This document shows positions 8,334 to 16,873 of a DNA stretch of 57,829 nt, piece by piece (within the stretch, counting starts at the first letter, position 1; each line of letters begins with the position of its first letter). Made by a program: the position numbers and the translations under genes. The notes under the pieces were generated by a model. It made no database searches. It was not told the DNA's origin and was given only the letters and a program-made list of their open reading frames with translations. Source of the DNA: Scybalomonas sp905214925 (GTDB lineage Bacteria; Bacillota; Clostridia; Lachnospirales; Lachnospiraceae); assembly GCA_905214925.1 (NCBI GenBank), contig CAJMOB010000023.1, positions 1 to 57,829 of the forward strand. Reading direction: 5' to 3'.

Positions 8334-9251
8334 ATGAATAAAATAAAGAAATTGCCAGTACCGCTTATGCCAGCTATGGTAGGAGCTTGTACCCTATCCA
8401 ACGTATACTTAGGGCTAGGATATACTTGGATTCGCCATATTACTATGGTAGCAGCCACTGTGATTTGGATTTTATTTTTAATTCGAATTATCACGCAGTG
8501 GAAAATATTTAAGGAGGAGTATTCTCAGACCGTATTATGTAGTTTATATGCAGGTTTTACAATGTTAATGATGATTATAGGAAGTTATTTTTATGAATGG
8601 TTTCCTACATTTGGAAAAGCCTTTTGGTTGTTAGGCATTGTAATTCATGCTGTGCATATTATTATTTTTACTTATCGAAATATTTTAAAAGGTGTCAATA
8701 TGGATACCTTTGTACCAAGTTATTTTGTAACATACAATGGAATCATGGTATCCGTAGTTGTCGGTGGAAGTATGAATGAACCACAGTTGCTAAAATGCAT
8801 TGTTTATTATGGAATTTGTATTTTTACGATTTTGATACCATTTATGATTTATCGATTACGATTTATTCCAATAAAAGATTCTTTTTATCATACACAAGCA
8901 ATTTTACTAGGACCAAGTTCCCTTTGTGTCGTGACTTATTTAAGTGTTAGTGAAAATCCAAATAAGATTTTATTAGGATATTTATATGTTGCGGTATTGT
9001 GTGCTTTGATTTTTATTATTTATAAGTTACCAAAGTTTTTTGAGTTTGAATTTAAACCAACGTATGCAGGGCTTACGTTCCCAATGGCAATTGGGATTGT
9101 AGCAACGACAAAAGTATCCGCGTATTTAACTGCGCAAGGACTGGAGTTAGGAGCTTTCTTAAAAGAATTAGCAGGAATTCAGACTTATCTTACAACGGGA
9201 ATTATCTTTTATGTATTGTTACGAATTTATATGTTAATGAAGAAGGCGTAA
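8334..9251 (+). CDS. TDT (TehA/SLAC1) family membrane channel/transporter
   Basis: The protein is 305 aa and almost entirely hydrophobic, with about ten membrane segments. It opens with 'KLPVPLMPAMVGACTLSNVY', like the family's 'PVPFFGIVMGTAGLAN' start. The family includes TehA and plant SLAC1 anion channels, some of which pass nitrate, as well as sulfite exporters. Its place between nitrate-reductase-like genes and Mo-cofactor genes suggests oxyanion uptake or nitrite release; this is inference. AGGAG precedes the ATG. A 131-base AT-rich gap separates it from the flavoprotein gene, and mobA begins 2 bases after its stop, so it is co-transcribed with the cofactor genes. Confidence 0.8.
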   Translation: MNKIKKLPVPLMPAMVGACTLSNVYLGLGYTWIRHITMVAATVIWILFLIRIITQWKIFKEEYSQTVLCSLYAGFTMLMMIIGSYFYEWFPTFGKAFWLLGIVIHAVHIIIFTYRNILKGVNMDTFVPSYFVTYNGIMVSVVVGGSMNEPQLLKCIVYYGICIFTILIPFMIYRLRFIPIKDSFYHTQAILLGPSSLCVVTYLSVSENPNKILLGYLYVAVLCALIFIIYKLPKFFEFEFKPTYAGLTFPMAIGIVATTKVSAYLTAQGLELGAFLKELAGIQTYLTTGIIFYVLLRIYMLMKKA

Positions 9252-9253
9252 AG

Positions 9254-9835
9254 ATGAAGATTCCAGTATTAATATTAGCAGGAGGACAGGGAAGTCGAAT
9301 GGGATATCGCAATAAGGCGGAACTGCTCATTCGAGAACAGACATTTTTAGAAAAAATTCTACATGAATTTCAAGAAGAACAATGTTATATTTCTACCCGT
9401 CCTTCTTATACCCCTGAGATCTCAGGGGTAAACTTAATTATAGACAAAAATGAAAATAGAGGGCCTATGGAAGGAATTTTACAGGCTTTTACACAGACTT
9501 CCCATGAAGCGTTTTTTGTCATTGGGTGTGATATGCCATTTATGACAAAGGAAGTCTATCAAGTGTTATGTAGTTATTTTGAACCACCAAAAGGTGTTAT
9601 CGTTCAAGGAAATAAGAGAAGGTTTACATTAGGGGCAATTTACACACGAGAAATGATGAAGGAAATGACTGCAAAAATAAAAGAAAAAGATTATCGTTTA
9701 AAATCACTCTTTCATAAGGAAAATTCAAAAATTTTAACACAAGATCAAATCGATATTGATTTTCAGTGTTTTACAAATATTAATTTTGAGGAAGAGTATC
9801 AACAGTTAATAAAAAACAACGGGGGATTTACATGA
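9254..9835 (+). CDS. mobA: Molybdenum cofactor guanylyltransferase MobA
   Basis: The protein is 193 aa. The N-terminal nucleotide-binding loop 'LAGGQGSRMGYRNKAEL' and the later 'VIGCDMPFMTKEVYQVL' segment are diagnostic of MobA, which links GMP to molybdopterin to give MGD. Length is normal for the family. The MobA Lys that usually follows the loop ('GxDKALL') is present as 'RNKAEL'. It begins 2 bases after the TDT gene and overlaps moeA by 4 bases (ATGA type), so the three are coupled. It supplies the bis-MGD needed by the molybdoenzyme encoded upstream. Confidence 0.88.
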   Translation: MKIPVLILAGGQGSRMGYRNKAELLIREQTFLEKILHEFQEEQCYISTRPSYTPEISGVNLIIDKNENRGPMEGILQAFTQTSHEAFFVIGCDMPFMTKEVYQVLCSYFEPPKGVIVQGNKRRFTLGAIYTREMMKEMTAKIKEKDYRLKSLFHKENSKILTQDQIDIDFQCFTNINFEEEYQQLIKNNGGFT

Positions 9836-11022
9836 AAACATTTGTAACATTAAAAGAAGCATTCATATTATTTGAAGAAGAAATTAAACAAAAAGAGGAG
9901 ACTTGTCTTTGTCCAGTGGAATTTGGCCTAGGACATCGGTTAGCAGAGGATATTTATGCACCGTTTCCACAGCCACCATTTTCAAAAAGTGCAATGGATG
10001 GATTTGTCTTTCGAAAAGAAGATATGGGCTGTGTAGAACCGTTTCTGATTCAAGGCGCTTTATATGCGGGAGATAATGCAACCCAATTAATCGAACAAAA
10101 ACAATGTTTTAAAATTATGACAGGGGCAAAGATTCCAGATAACGGGGCAGTTGTTGTTCAACAAGAGCATTGTGTTGTTGAGGAAAATAAAGTTACGGTT
10201 AACGTTTGGCCAAAGAGAATCAATATTTGCTTAAAAGGCGAAGATTTCGGGCAAGGGGAACTACTATTAGAAAAAGGTACCGTTCTTGACTATATTACAT
10301 TGGCTCTTTTATCTAGCATCGGAAGAACGGAGATAGAAATTTATAAAAAGCCAAGAATAGCAGTATTAGTCAGTGGAAATGAGGTATGGGAACCAGGAAA
10401 GCCATTGCCAGAAGGAAAGATTTATGATAGTAATGCCATGATGATAAAGCAAAGACTTTTAACATTAGGTTATGGGGCAAAGACCATCGAGTTTTTACCA
10501 GATGATCCAAAAGAAGTGGCGGCTACATTAGAAAAAATGAGTGAGTCTCATGATATTATTATTACAACAGGAGGAGTTTCCGTTGGAGAAAAAGACATTT
10601 TTCATGATGCGCTGACCTTTGCTAATGCAAAAAAAGTATTTTGGAAAGTGGCTTTAAAACCAGGGACACCTGCCATTTTTTCTATGCTAAATGAATGTCC
10701 GATTATTTCGTTATCGGGAAATCCGTTTGCATCTAGCGTAACATTTGAAGTGCTTGCAAGAAGAGTACTATACTGCTTAACAAAGGATCAAAGATTGCTA
10801 GTTGAGACAGTAAGAGGAACGATAAAAAATGGATTTAAAAAGACTGCGGATAAAAGTCGTTTTATAAGAGCAAAATGGAATGGAAAGGAAGTTGAAATTC
10901 CAGAAGGCCTACATGCTTCTTATGCTTTAAAAAGTATGGCGGGCTGTAATGCGTTAGCAGAAATTCCTGCCAGTGAAGAGCCACTTAGTGAATCGGCAGA
11001 AATTAATGTTTGGCTTTTATAA
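9832..11022 (+). CDS. moeA: Molybdopterin molybdenumtransferase MoeA
   Basis: The protein is 396 aa, the usual MoeA length. It shows the N-terminal 'PFSKSAMDGFVFRKED' motif, the central 'KIMTGAKIPDNGAVVVQQE' strand, the MogA-like domain with 'ITTGGVSVGEKDIFHDAL', and 'PGTPAIFSM...ISLSGNPFASSVTFE' near the C-terminus. MoeA inserts molybdate into adenylated molybdopterin. It overlaps mobA by 4 bases and is followed by mobB 50 bases later. A ribosome site (GGGGGA) sits inside the end of mobA. Confidence 0.92.
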   Translation: MKTFVTLKEAFILFEEEIKQKEETCLCPVEFGLGHRLAEDIYAPFPQPPFSKSAMDGFVFRKEDMGCVEPFLIQGALYAGDNATQLIEQKQCFKIMTGAKIPDNGAVVVQQEHCVVEENKVTVNVWPKRINICLKGEDFGQGELLLEKGTVLDYITLALLSSIGRTEIEIYKKPRIAVLVSGNEVWEPGKPLPEGKIYDSNAMMIKQRLLTLGYGAKTIEFLPDDPKEVAATLEKMSESHDIIITTGGVSVGEKDIFHDALTFANAKKVFWKVALKPGTPAIFSMLNECPIISLSGNPFASSVTFEVLARRVLYCLTKDQRLLVETVRGTIKNGFKKTADKSRFIRAKWNGKEVEIPEGLHASYALKSMAGCNALAEIPASEEPLSESAEINVWLL

Positions 11023-11072
11023 AAAGCGAGTATTTGTATCAGAAGGAAGAGAAATGAGTTTGAGGATAGAAG

Positions 11073-11561
11073 ATGAGCGAGAAAAAAAGGCCTTATATTT
11101 TACAAATATGTGGATTGAAAAATACGGGGAAGACTACGTTTGTACGGGGGCTTACTGCGTATTTAAGTCAACTTGGATATGAAGTGGCGGTTGTTAAGCA
11201 TGATGGACATGAATTTGATTTGCAATCCTATAACGAAGATAATTTTTTGCATTATAAAGCAGGTGCTAGTGCAAGTGTCGTTTTTTCGAAAGGACAATGG
11301 CTTTGTGTACAAAGGGAAAAGAGAAGTCTAGAAAGTTTTATCGAGCAGTTTTCAGACTTTGACTATGTTCTCATTGAGGGATGTAAAAATGCTGCTTATC
11401 CAAAGGTTGAAATGCTTCGAAAAGGAATTTCTGAGTCGCCAGTTTCCAATCCGAAAGGACGAATTGGTTGTATTGGAGATGAAATTTATCCAATTAACGA
11501 GCCGTGCTTTTTAAAAGAAGATGAAAATCTATATGAGAAGATAATCAAGTACATAGCTTGA
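11073..11561 (+). CDS. mobB: Molybdopterin-guanine dinucleotide biosynthesis protein MobB
   Basis: The protein is 162 aa. It carries a P-loop 'GLKNTGKTTFVRGL' near the N-terminus, 'VVKHDGHEFD' and the late 'DYVLIEGCKNAAYPKVEM' strand, all typical of MobB, a GTPase that assists MobA. It closes the cofactor cluster and is followed by a hairpin terminator. The start at 11073 is preceded by a weak GAGGATAGAAG. Genes for earlier cofactor steps (moaA, moaC, moaE/D) and molybdate transport are not in the window. Confidence 0.88.
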   Translation: MSEKKRPYILQICGLKNTGKTTFVRGLTAYLSQLGYEVAVVKHDGHEFDLQSYNEDNFLHYKAGASASVVFSKGQWLCVQREKRSLESFIEQFSDFDYVLIEGCKNAAYPKVEMLRKGISESPVSNPKGRIGCIGDEIYPINEPCFLKEDENLYEKIIKYIA

Positions 11562-11596
11562 TTTTATACGATGAATTTTATATAATAAGTCATAAG

Positions 11597-11640
11597 AAAA
11601 AGAATGTTGTAAAATTGATAAGATTTTATAACATTCTTTT
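11597..11640 (+). terminator. Terminator after mobB
   Basis: Long inverted repeat, 11597-11615 against 11623-11640 (AAGAATGTT... / ...AACATTCTT), with a short loop and a T-run at the end. It ends the molybdenum-cofactor operon. Beyond it, 11641-11815 holds no convincing gene, only a small hairpin (GAGCAT/ATGCTC at 11668-11681). Confidence 0.65.
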
Positions 11641-11815
11641 CATTTACGCGAAGACAACAAGTATGGAGAGCATGTATGCTCACATATGGCGACTGCCTGC
11701 CAACGTGAGAAGTTTGCAAAGCGTATTTTTCATCGTTTAGGCTAAGGCAATCAGTCAAATAGCAAATGGAAAAAGTTCAAGAAAAATATCAGAGTAAGAG
11801 AAAGAGATTGAAATT

Positions 11816-12601
11816 ATGATAAAATTAGTAGCAAGTGATTTAGATGGAACGTTATTACAAAATGGCTCTAAAGTATTAGAACCAGAAATTTTTCCGTTAA
11901 TACGCAAATTAAAAGAAAAAGGAATTCTTTTTGTAGCGGCTAGTGGAAGACAATATGCAAGTCTTAGACATTTGTTTCATGAAGTGGCAGATGATATTGG
12001 GTATATTTGTGAAAATGGAGCTCTTGTTATGTATCAAGATCAAGTGCTAGATTGTGTATCTATGGAAGATTCTTTGAAAGAGGAGTTAATTAAAGAAATC
12101 CAACAATATGAAGGTTGTGATGCCATGTATTCAACGAAAGATGCTTGTTATATTGAAGAAGGCAATGACGACTTCTTTCATTATTTAAAAGATATTGTAA
12201 AAAACAACGTTCATGTAGTAAAAGATTTATTAGAAATCAAAGAACCTTGTATTAAGCTTTCCATTTATCGAAAAGAAGGAATTACAAAAGAGATAGAAGA
12301 ACATTTTCAAAAAGTGTGTAACGGTCGAGTGTTTCCAGCATCTTCTGGTTTAGCTTGGCTTGATATGTTATTACCAAATGCCAATAAAGGGACAGGGATT
12401 TGTGCATTAATGGAACATCTTCAGATTACAAAAGAAGAATGTATGGCATTTGGTGATCAGGCAAATGATATTGCTATGCTAGAGAGTGTTTCTCATAGTT
12501 ATGCTATGGAAAATGGAGTGGATAGAGTAAAAGAAGTCAGTCGATATCGTTGTTATCGAGTGGAGGATACAATAAAAGAAGTCTTTGGATTAGAAGAATA
12601 A
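11816..12601 (+). CDS. Cof-type HAD hydrolase
   Basis: The protein is 261 aa. Motif I is 'ASDLDGTLLQ' with the nucleophile Asp near residue 8. 'VAASGRQYASL' gives motif II Ser, 'LPNANKGTGICAL' carries motif III Lys, and 'AFGDQANDIAML' is motif IV. This is the HAD-IIB (Cof) subfamily, whose members dephosphorylate sugar phosphates, FMN or other small metabolites. The exact substrate cannot be read from sequence. The next HAD gene begins 12 bases after its stop. Confidence 0.9.
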   Translation: MIKLVASDLDGTLLQNGSKVLEPEIFPLIRKLKEKGILFVAASGRQYASLRHLFHEVADDIGYICENGALVMYQDQVLDCVSMEDSLKEELIKEIQQYEGCDAMYSTKDACYIEEGNDDFFHYLKDIVKNNVHVVKDLLEIKEPCIKLSIYRKEGITKEIEEHFQKVCNGRVFPASSGLAWLDMLLPNANKGTGICALMEHLQITKEECMAFGDQANDIAMLESVSHSYAMENGVDRVKEVSRYRCYRVEDTIKEVFGLEE

Positions 12602-12613
12602 GGAGAGTCGTCT

Positions 12614-13123
12614 ATGTTTCAAAAATTTTTTCCAGATGAATATGTAAGTTCCACTTATGAGATTCCATTTGAGCAATATTATGAGGAAGGATATCGAGGG
12701 GTGTTATTCGATATCGATAACACTCTCGTTCCTCATGGAGCGCCAGCGGATGAACGGGCAAAACAATTGTTTTTGCGTCTTCAAAAAATCGGATATGAAG
12801 TTTGTTTAATGTCCAATAATAAAGAGCCAAGAGTAAAAAGTTTTGGAGAAGCCGTTGGTGTAAAACATTATCTTTTTAAAGCCAATAAGCCTTCTATTAC
12901 AGGGTATCAAAAAGCGATGGAAAAGATGGGAACGAATACGAGCAATACACTTTTTGTAGGAGATCAAGTGTTTACGGATGTATTTGGTGCAAAAAGAGCG
13001 GGGATGAAAAGTATTCTGGTACAGCCAATCCATCCAAAGGAGGAGATTCAGATTGTGCTAAAACGTCATTTGGAGAAAATCGTTTTAAAAGAATACAAAA
13101 AACATCAGAAACGAAAGAAATAG
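12614..13123 (+). CDS. YqeG-family HAD-IIIA phosphatase
   Basis: The protein is 169 aa. It has 'GVLFDIDNTLVPHG' (motif I with D-x-D), 'VCLMSNNKEPRVKSF' (motif II) and 'LFVGDQVFTDVFGAKRAGM' (motif IV), matching the YqeG/GEP4-like HAD-IIIA family. Related proteins dephosphorylate phosphatidylglycerol phosphate or other phosphates. In many Firmicutes yqeG lies next to aroE, as here. AGGAGAG precedes the ATG. The C-terminus is a basic tail. Confidence 0.88.
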   Translation: MFQKFFPDEYVSSTYEIPFEQYYEEGYRGVLFDIDNTLVPHGAPADERAKQLFLRLQKIGYEVCLMSNNKEPRVKSFGEAVGVKHYLFKANKPSITGYQKAMEKMGTNTSNTLFVGDQVFTDVFGAKRAGMKSILVQPIHPKEEIQIVLKRHLEKIVLKEYKKHQKRKK

Positions 13124-13206
13124 AATTCAAAAAAGAAATTGGATAGAAGGAATCGAATCTGCATAAAAGCAGAAAAACAGTTGAAAATAAGAAAGAAGGA
13201 CTGAAA

Positions 13207-14088
13207 ATGGGAATCAATATTACGGGAAAGACAGGTTTATTGGCGGTACTTGGAACACCAATTCAGCACAGTTTGTCTCCAGCCATGCATAATTTAGCTC
13301 TACAAACATTAGGGCTTGATTATACATACTTAGCTTTTGATATTAAGGAAGAAGAAGTAGGACAAGCGTTAGAAGGTTTGAAGTTACTTGGATTTCGAGG
13401 TTGTAATTTGACAATGCCTTTAAAAAAGAAGGCATTGGAGTATTGCGATCATTTGTCAGAATCTGCTCGCATTTCAGGTGCAGTCAATACGATTATCAAT
13501 GATCATGGTATTTTAACTGGAGATACGACAGATGGAACAGGGGTTCTTTGGGCTATGCGTGCCAATGGCCATGAAATGCTTGGAAAGAAAGTTACAATTA
13601 TGGGAGCGGGTGGGGCTTCTGTTTCCATTGTAACACAAGGGGCCTTAGACGGCGTAAAAGAAATTACGGTTTTTAATCGAAAAGGCGAATCTTTTTCCAT
13701 GATGGAACAAGTAGCAGAAGAGTTAAATCAAATTACCAGTTGCAATGTGAAGGTATTAACGTTAGAAGATGAGGAAAGACTAAGAAGAGAAATAAAGGAA
13801 AGCCAGTTTTTAATCAATGGAACTTCTCTCGGAATGGCTCCTCATGAAGATACTTGTATTTTGCCAGATTTTAGTTATTTTCATAAAGATTTAGTCGTAG
13901 CAGATGTTGTTTACAACCCAAGAGAGACAAAGTTTATGAAGTTTGCAAAAGAGGCAGGAGCAGTCGCATATAATGGCCTTGATATGCTCTTATATCAAGG
14001 GGCAAAATCGTTTGAACTTTGGATGGGAGTGCCGATGCCAGTAGAACTTGTGAAAGAAAAAGTGTTCGATCCAGAGCGAAAAAAATAA
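13207..14088 (+). CDS. aroE: Shikimate dehydrogenase AroE
   Basis: The protein is 293 aa. It shows the substrate motif 'IQHSLSPAMHN', the catalytic Lys region 'GCNLTMPLKKKALEY', 'GAVNTI' and 'GDTTDGTG', the NADP-binding loop 'GAGGASVSI' and the closing 'GLDMLLYQGAKSFELW'. It reduces 3-dehydroshikimate to shikimate with NADPH in aromatic amino acid synthesis. AGAAGGA precedes the ATG at 13207. It lies between yqeG and efp, a common Clostridia arrangement. Confidence 0.94.
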   Translation: MGINITGKTGLLAVLGTPIQHSLSPAMHNLALQTLGLDYTYLAFDIKEEEVGQALEGLKLLGFRGCNLTMPLKKKALEYCDHLSESARISGAVNTIINDHGILTGDTTDGTGVLWAMRANGHEMLGKKVTIMGAGGASVSIVTQGALDGVKEITVFNRKGESFSMMEQVAEELNQITSCNVKVLTLEDEERLRREIKESQFLINGTSLGMAPHEDTCILPDFSYFHKDLVVADVVYNPRETKFMKFAKEAGAVAYNGLDMLLYQGAKSFELWMGVPMPVELVKEKVFDPERKK

Positions 14089-14184
14089 AAATTTTAGGCA
14101 TGTCCAAAAAAATGGTTGAAAAATCAGAGGTTTTAGTATAAAATATAATAAGCTAATAGTGATTATTTAAGGAGGAATATCTTT

Positions 14185-14742
14185 ATGATATCAGCAGGTG
14201 AATTTAGAAATGGTGTTACCATCGAATATGAAGGAAACATTTATCAGATTATCGAATTCCAACACGTAAAACCAGGTAAAGGTGCTGCGTTTGTTCGTAC
14301 AAAATTAAGAAACATTAAAAGTGGTGGTGTAGTAGAAAAAACTTTCCGTCCAACTGAAAAATGTCCTCAGGCTCATATCGAAAGAAAAGATATGCAGTAT
14401 TTATATTCTGACGGAGATTTATTCCACTTTATGGACGTAGAAACTTTTGATCAGATCGCTTTAAATGCAGACGCAATCGGCGATGCATTAAAATTTGTTA
14501 AAGAAAATGAAATGGTTAAAACAGTTGCTCATGCTGGTGAAATCTTTACAGTTGAACCACCATTATTCGTAGAATTATTAATTACAGAATGTGAACCAGG
14601 TGTAAAAGGTGATACAGCAACTGGAGCTACAAAACCATGTACCGTTGAAACAGGTGCAACAGTATACGTTCCTTTATTTGTAAATGAAGGAGATACAATC
14701 AAAATTGATACTCGTACAGGAGAATACCTTTCAAGAGTATAA
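14185..14742 (+). CDS. efp: Elongation factor P
   Basis: The protein is 185 aa, the standard three-domain EF-P length. The exposed loop 'HVKPGKGAAFVRTKLRN' near residues 28-44 contains the Lys that is modified in many bacteria. The C-terminus 'GDTIKIDTRTGEYLSRV' is typical. EF-P relieves ribosomes stalled at polyproline. AAGGAGG lies well placed before ATG. Candidate promoter elements TTGAAA (14116) and TATAAT (14144) precede it, though spacing is poor. A strong terminator follows. Confidence 0.95.
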   Translation: MISAGEFRNGVTIEYEGNIYQIIEFQHVKPGKGAAFVRTKLRNIKSGGVVEKTFRPTEKCPQAHIERKDMQYLYSDGDLFHFMDVETFDQIALNADAIGDALKFVKENEMVKTVAHAGEIFTVEPPLFVELLITECEPGVKGDTATGATKPCTVETGATVYVPLFVNEGDTIKIDTRTGEYLSRV

Positions 14743-14770
14743 TTCCAAAACGAATTTCACTGAATGTTTA

Positions 14771-14801
14771 CCCACGAAAATAGAGTGTTTTCGTGGGTTT
14801 T
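14771..14801 (+). terminator. Terminator after efp
   Basis: Perfect 10-bp stem CCCACGAAAA/TTTTCGTGGG with a 7-base loop, followed by T residues. It ends the HAD-yqeG-aroE-efp transcript. Confidence 0.9.
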
Positions 14802-14830
14802 GTAGATCTTTTTTCTTTTTTTCTATCGAA

Positions 14831-14935
14831 CTAAGTTCGATCAATATTCAACCAATTTTCCTCGTTAATATATTGTAACTGAGATTCAATAATTTTAATG
14901 TACATTTCGTCTTGCTTTTCAGGTGAAAGTTTCAT
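14831..14935 (-). CDS. Possible small peptide downstream of the 65-aa membrane gene
   Basis: The reverse strand reads a 34-aa peptide from ATG at 14935. The same frame stays open back into the end of the preceding gene (codons for 'NENERFLSILNLVMKLSPE'), with Glu/Lys-rich, protein-like composition ending 'NWLNIDRT'. No ATG, GTG or TTG begins the longer version and there is no clear ribosome site. It could be a real short gene, a frameshifted C-terminal part of the 65-aa gene next to it, or the remnant of a longer gene. Function unknown. Confidence 0.35.
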   Translation of the reverse strand: MKLSPEKQDEMYIKIIESQLQYINEENWLNIDRT

Positions 14936-14969
14936 AACAAGATTTAAAATGGATAAAAAGCGTTCATTT

Positions 14970-15167
14970 TCATTCTGTATGCTCGTCTTTTAACATTCGG
15001 TAAATAGTAGTGGCAGGAAGAATCCCTATCATCAGTAGAGCTAAAAGACCGAGCAATACGATGATAACACCACGATTCGTATAAGCCAGTGTAAGAAAAT
15101 AAAGACACATACTCAATAATAAAATGATAATATAATAAATTCCATATTTTTTTAAATAACTCTTCAT
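14970..15167 (-). CDS. Small two-segment membrane protein, unknown function
   Basis: The protein is 65 aa. A basic N-terminus (MKSYLKKYG) is followed by two hydrophobic segments at about 9-28 and 34-50 and a charged tail. A very strong ribosome site (AAGGGAGG) lies 5 bases before the ATG on the reverse strand, which supports a real gene. No family is recognised. It is convergent with efp. Confidence 0.6.
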   Translation of the reverse strand: MKSYLKKYGIYYIIILLLSMCLYFLTLAYTNRGVIIVLLGLLALLMIGILPATTIYRMLKDEHTE

Positions 15168-15446
15168 AATGCCTCCCTTATAATTAGATAGTGTCTTTTT
15201 AGAATCTAATAACTCATAATTTTGTATAAAATGTTAAAAAAGATTGAAAGTATTATTTTCTTGATAATAATATATAGAAATTAAAAAGTCAAATAAAGAT
15301 GTATTTATAATAGAAATTGAAAGAAAACAATTGCTTTTTAGATGGCTTGGCAGAGTAAATATTTGGTATGGGAATAGAGGTAAGTCAAAAAAAATAAAAG
15401 AAAATACAAAAATGATAGATATTATGCATAAAAATGCAAAAAAGAA
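15168..15446. other. Intergenic region without a recognised gene
   Basis: AT-rich spacer between the leftward 65-aa gene and the rightward amidohydrolase operon. I see no protein-like frame. It should hold the leftward promoter, but no clear -35/-10 pair was found. The rightward promoter begins at 15447. Confidence 0.5.
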
Positions 15447-15475
15447 TTGACATAAAATTTGAGGGAAGGTATCAT
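15447..15475 (+). promoter_or_regulatory. Sigma-A-type promoter of the M20/DUF3100 operon
   Basis: TTGACA (15447-15452), a 17-base spacer and TATCAT (15470-15475) lie 67 bases before the amidohydrolase start. The transcribed leader then repeats a GGTATCAT motif (15468 and 15494), which could be a regulator site. Confidence 0.7.
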
Positions 15476-15541
15476 TTAAGATAGGAAATATAGGGGTATC
15501 ATCTAAAAATAAAGTAAAAAATGGAGGAGAAAAGAAATTTT

Positions 15542-16867
15542 ATGACAAAATTAGAGATGAAAGAAGCCGTGATAAAGGCGATCGATGAAAATAAAGAAAA
15601 GCTATTTGCTGTAAAAGATCAAATTTATTGCAATCCAGAGTTTGGATACAAAGAGGTAAAGACTACCGATACGGTTGCTACTTATTTAGAAAAAGAATTA
15701 GGGTTGTCTGTTGAGAAAAATATTGCAGTTACTGGCTGCCGTGCCCAAATAGAAGGAAAAACAAAAGGACCTTGTATTGCCATTATGGGAGAGCTTGATG
15801 GGATCAGTTGTAAAGAGCATAAGGATGCAAATGAGATCGGAGCGAGCCATACTTGTGGGCATTTTTTACAGATTACAGGAATGCTCGGTGCAGCCACAGG
15901 TCTGGTTAAGAGTGGGGTTATCAATGAGTTAGATGGATTAATCGATATAATTGCCACTCCAGCGGAAGAGTTTATTGAATTAGAGTACCGCGATCAGCTG
16001 AAAAAAGAAGGAAAATTAACCTATTTTGGCGGAAAACAAGAGCTAGTAAAGAAAGGATATCTTGATCATGTGGATATGGCTATGATGTTTCATTCTCAAG
16101 ACTTAGGGGAGGCACAGGCACTTATTGGACCAGAAAGCAATGGATTTGTTGGAAAGAAAATTCATTTTATTGGAAAAGAATCCCATGCAGGTTCTGCTCC
16201 TTATGATGGAATCAATGCCCTAGATGCAGCCATGTTAGCAATCAATAATGTCAATGCTCTTAGAAGTACTTTTAAGGAAAGTGAACGAGTTCGATTCCAT
16301 CCAATTATTACAAAAGGAGGGGATATCGTCAACGTAGTTCCTGCTGATGTTCATATGGAATCTTATGTTCGTACAAGAACGATAAAAGGATTAGAGGAAG
16401 TGAACGAACGAGTGAATCGAGCGATTCAGGCTGGGGCAATGGCAGTAGGAGCGAAAGTAGAAATTACAGAAATTCCAGGATATTGCCCAATCTTAAAACA
16501 ACCAGAGTTTGATGAAATGATGAAGAAAAACTTAGAGGCGTTAGGATTAGAAGGAAAGATTATTGATGGAGGCGACTTTACAGGATCTTTTGATTTTGGA
16601 GATATTTCTCATTTAATGCCAGCGATTCATCCAATGATTGGAGGAGTTAAAGGAGGACTTCATACAAAAGAATTCCAAGTGGTTGATGAAGAACTTGCTT
16701 GTATTCTTCCTGCCAAGGCAATGGCCATGACGATCATTGATTTGTTGTACGATGGGGCAAAAGGCGCTAATGAGATTTTAAAAGATTTCAAACCAAAGAT
16801 GACAAAAGAAGAATATTTAAAATTTTTACAGAAAAATGATCGCACAATTTTATATGGGGAAGGGTAA
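15542..16867 (+). CDS. M20-family amidohydrolase (aminoacyl/aminobenzoyl-conjugate type)
   Basis: The protein is 441 aa. Features of the M20D amidohydrolase group are 'IYCNPEFGYKEVKT', the metal-site segment 'GASHTCGHFLQITGMLGAA', 'IDIIATPAEEF' (Glu ligand region), the lid-domain 'GKESHAGSAPYDGINALDAAMLAINNVN' and the late 'GSFDFGDISHLMPAIHP'. Relatives hydrolyse amide conjugates such as p-aminobenzoyl-glutamate or N-acyl amino acids. ATG at 15542 is chosen since GGAGGAG sits just before it, inside a possible longer frame from 15521. Two membrane genes follow at once, suggesting import of the substrate. Confidence 0.88.
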   Translation: MTKLEMKEAVIKAIDENKEKLFAVKDQIYCNPEFGYKEVKTTDTVATYLEKELGLSVEKNIAVTGCRAQIEGKTKGPCIAIMGELDGISCKEHKDANEIGASHTCGHFLQITGMLGAATGLVKSGVINELDGLIDIIATPAEEFIELEYRDQLKKEGKLTYFGGKQELVKKGYLDHVDMAMMFHSQDLGEAQALIGPESNGFVGKKIHFIGKESHAGSAPYDGINALDAAMLAINNVNALRSTFKESERVRFHPIITKGGDIVNVVPADVHMESYVRTRTIKGLEEVNERVNRAIQAGAMAVGAKVEITEIPGYCPILKQPEFDEMMKKNLEALGLEGKIIDGGDFTGSFDFGDISHLMPAIHPMIGGVKGGLHTKEFQVVDEELACILPAKAMAMTIIDLLYDGAKGANEILKDFKPKMTKEEYLKFLQKNDRTILYGEG

Positions 16868-16873
16868 ATCACA

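Noticed and set aside
11558..11740. 60-aa rightward frame after mobB
   Set aside because: It spans the terminator hairpin, has no ribosome site and no protein-like sequence.
15168..15541. Riboswitch before the amidohydrolase operon
   Set aside because: Leader after the promoter is only about 65 bases, AT-rich, with no convincing stem.
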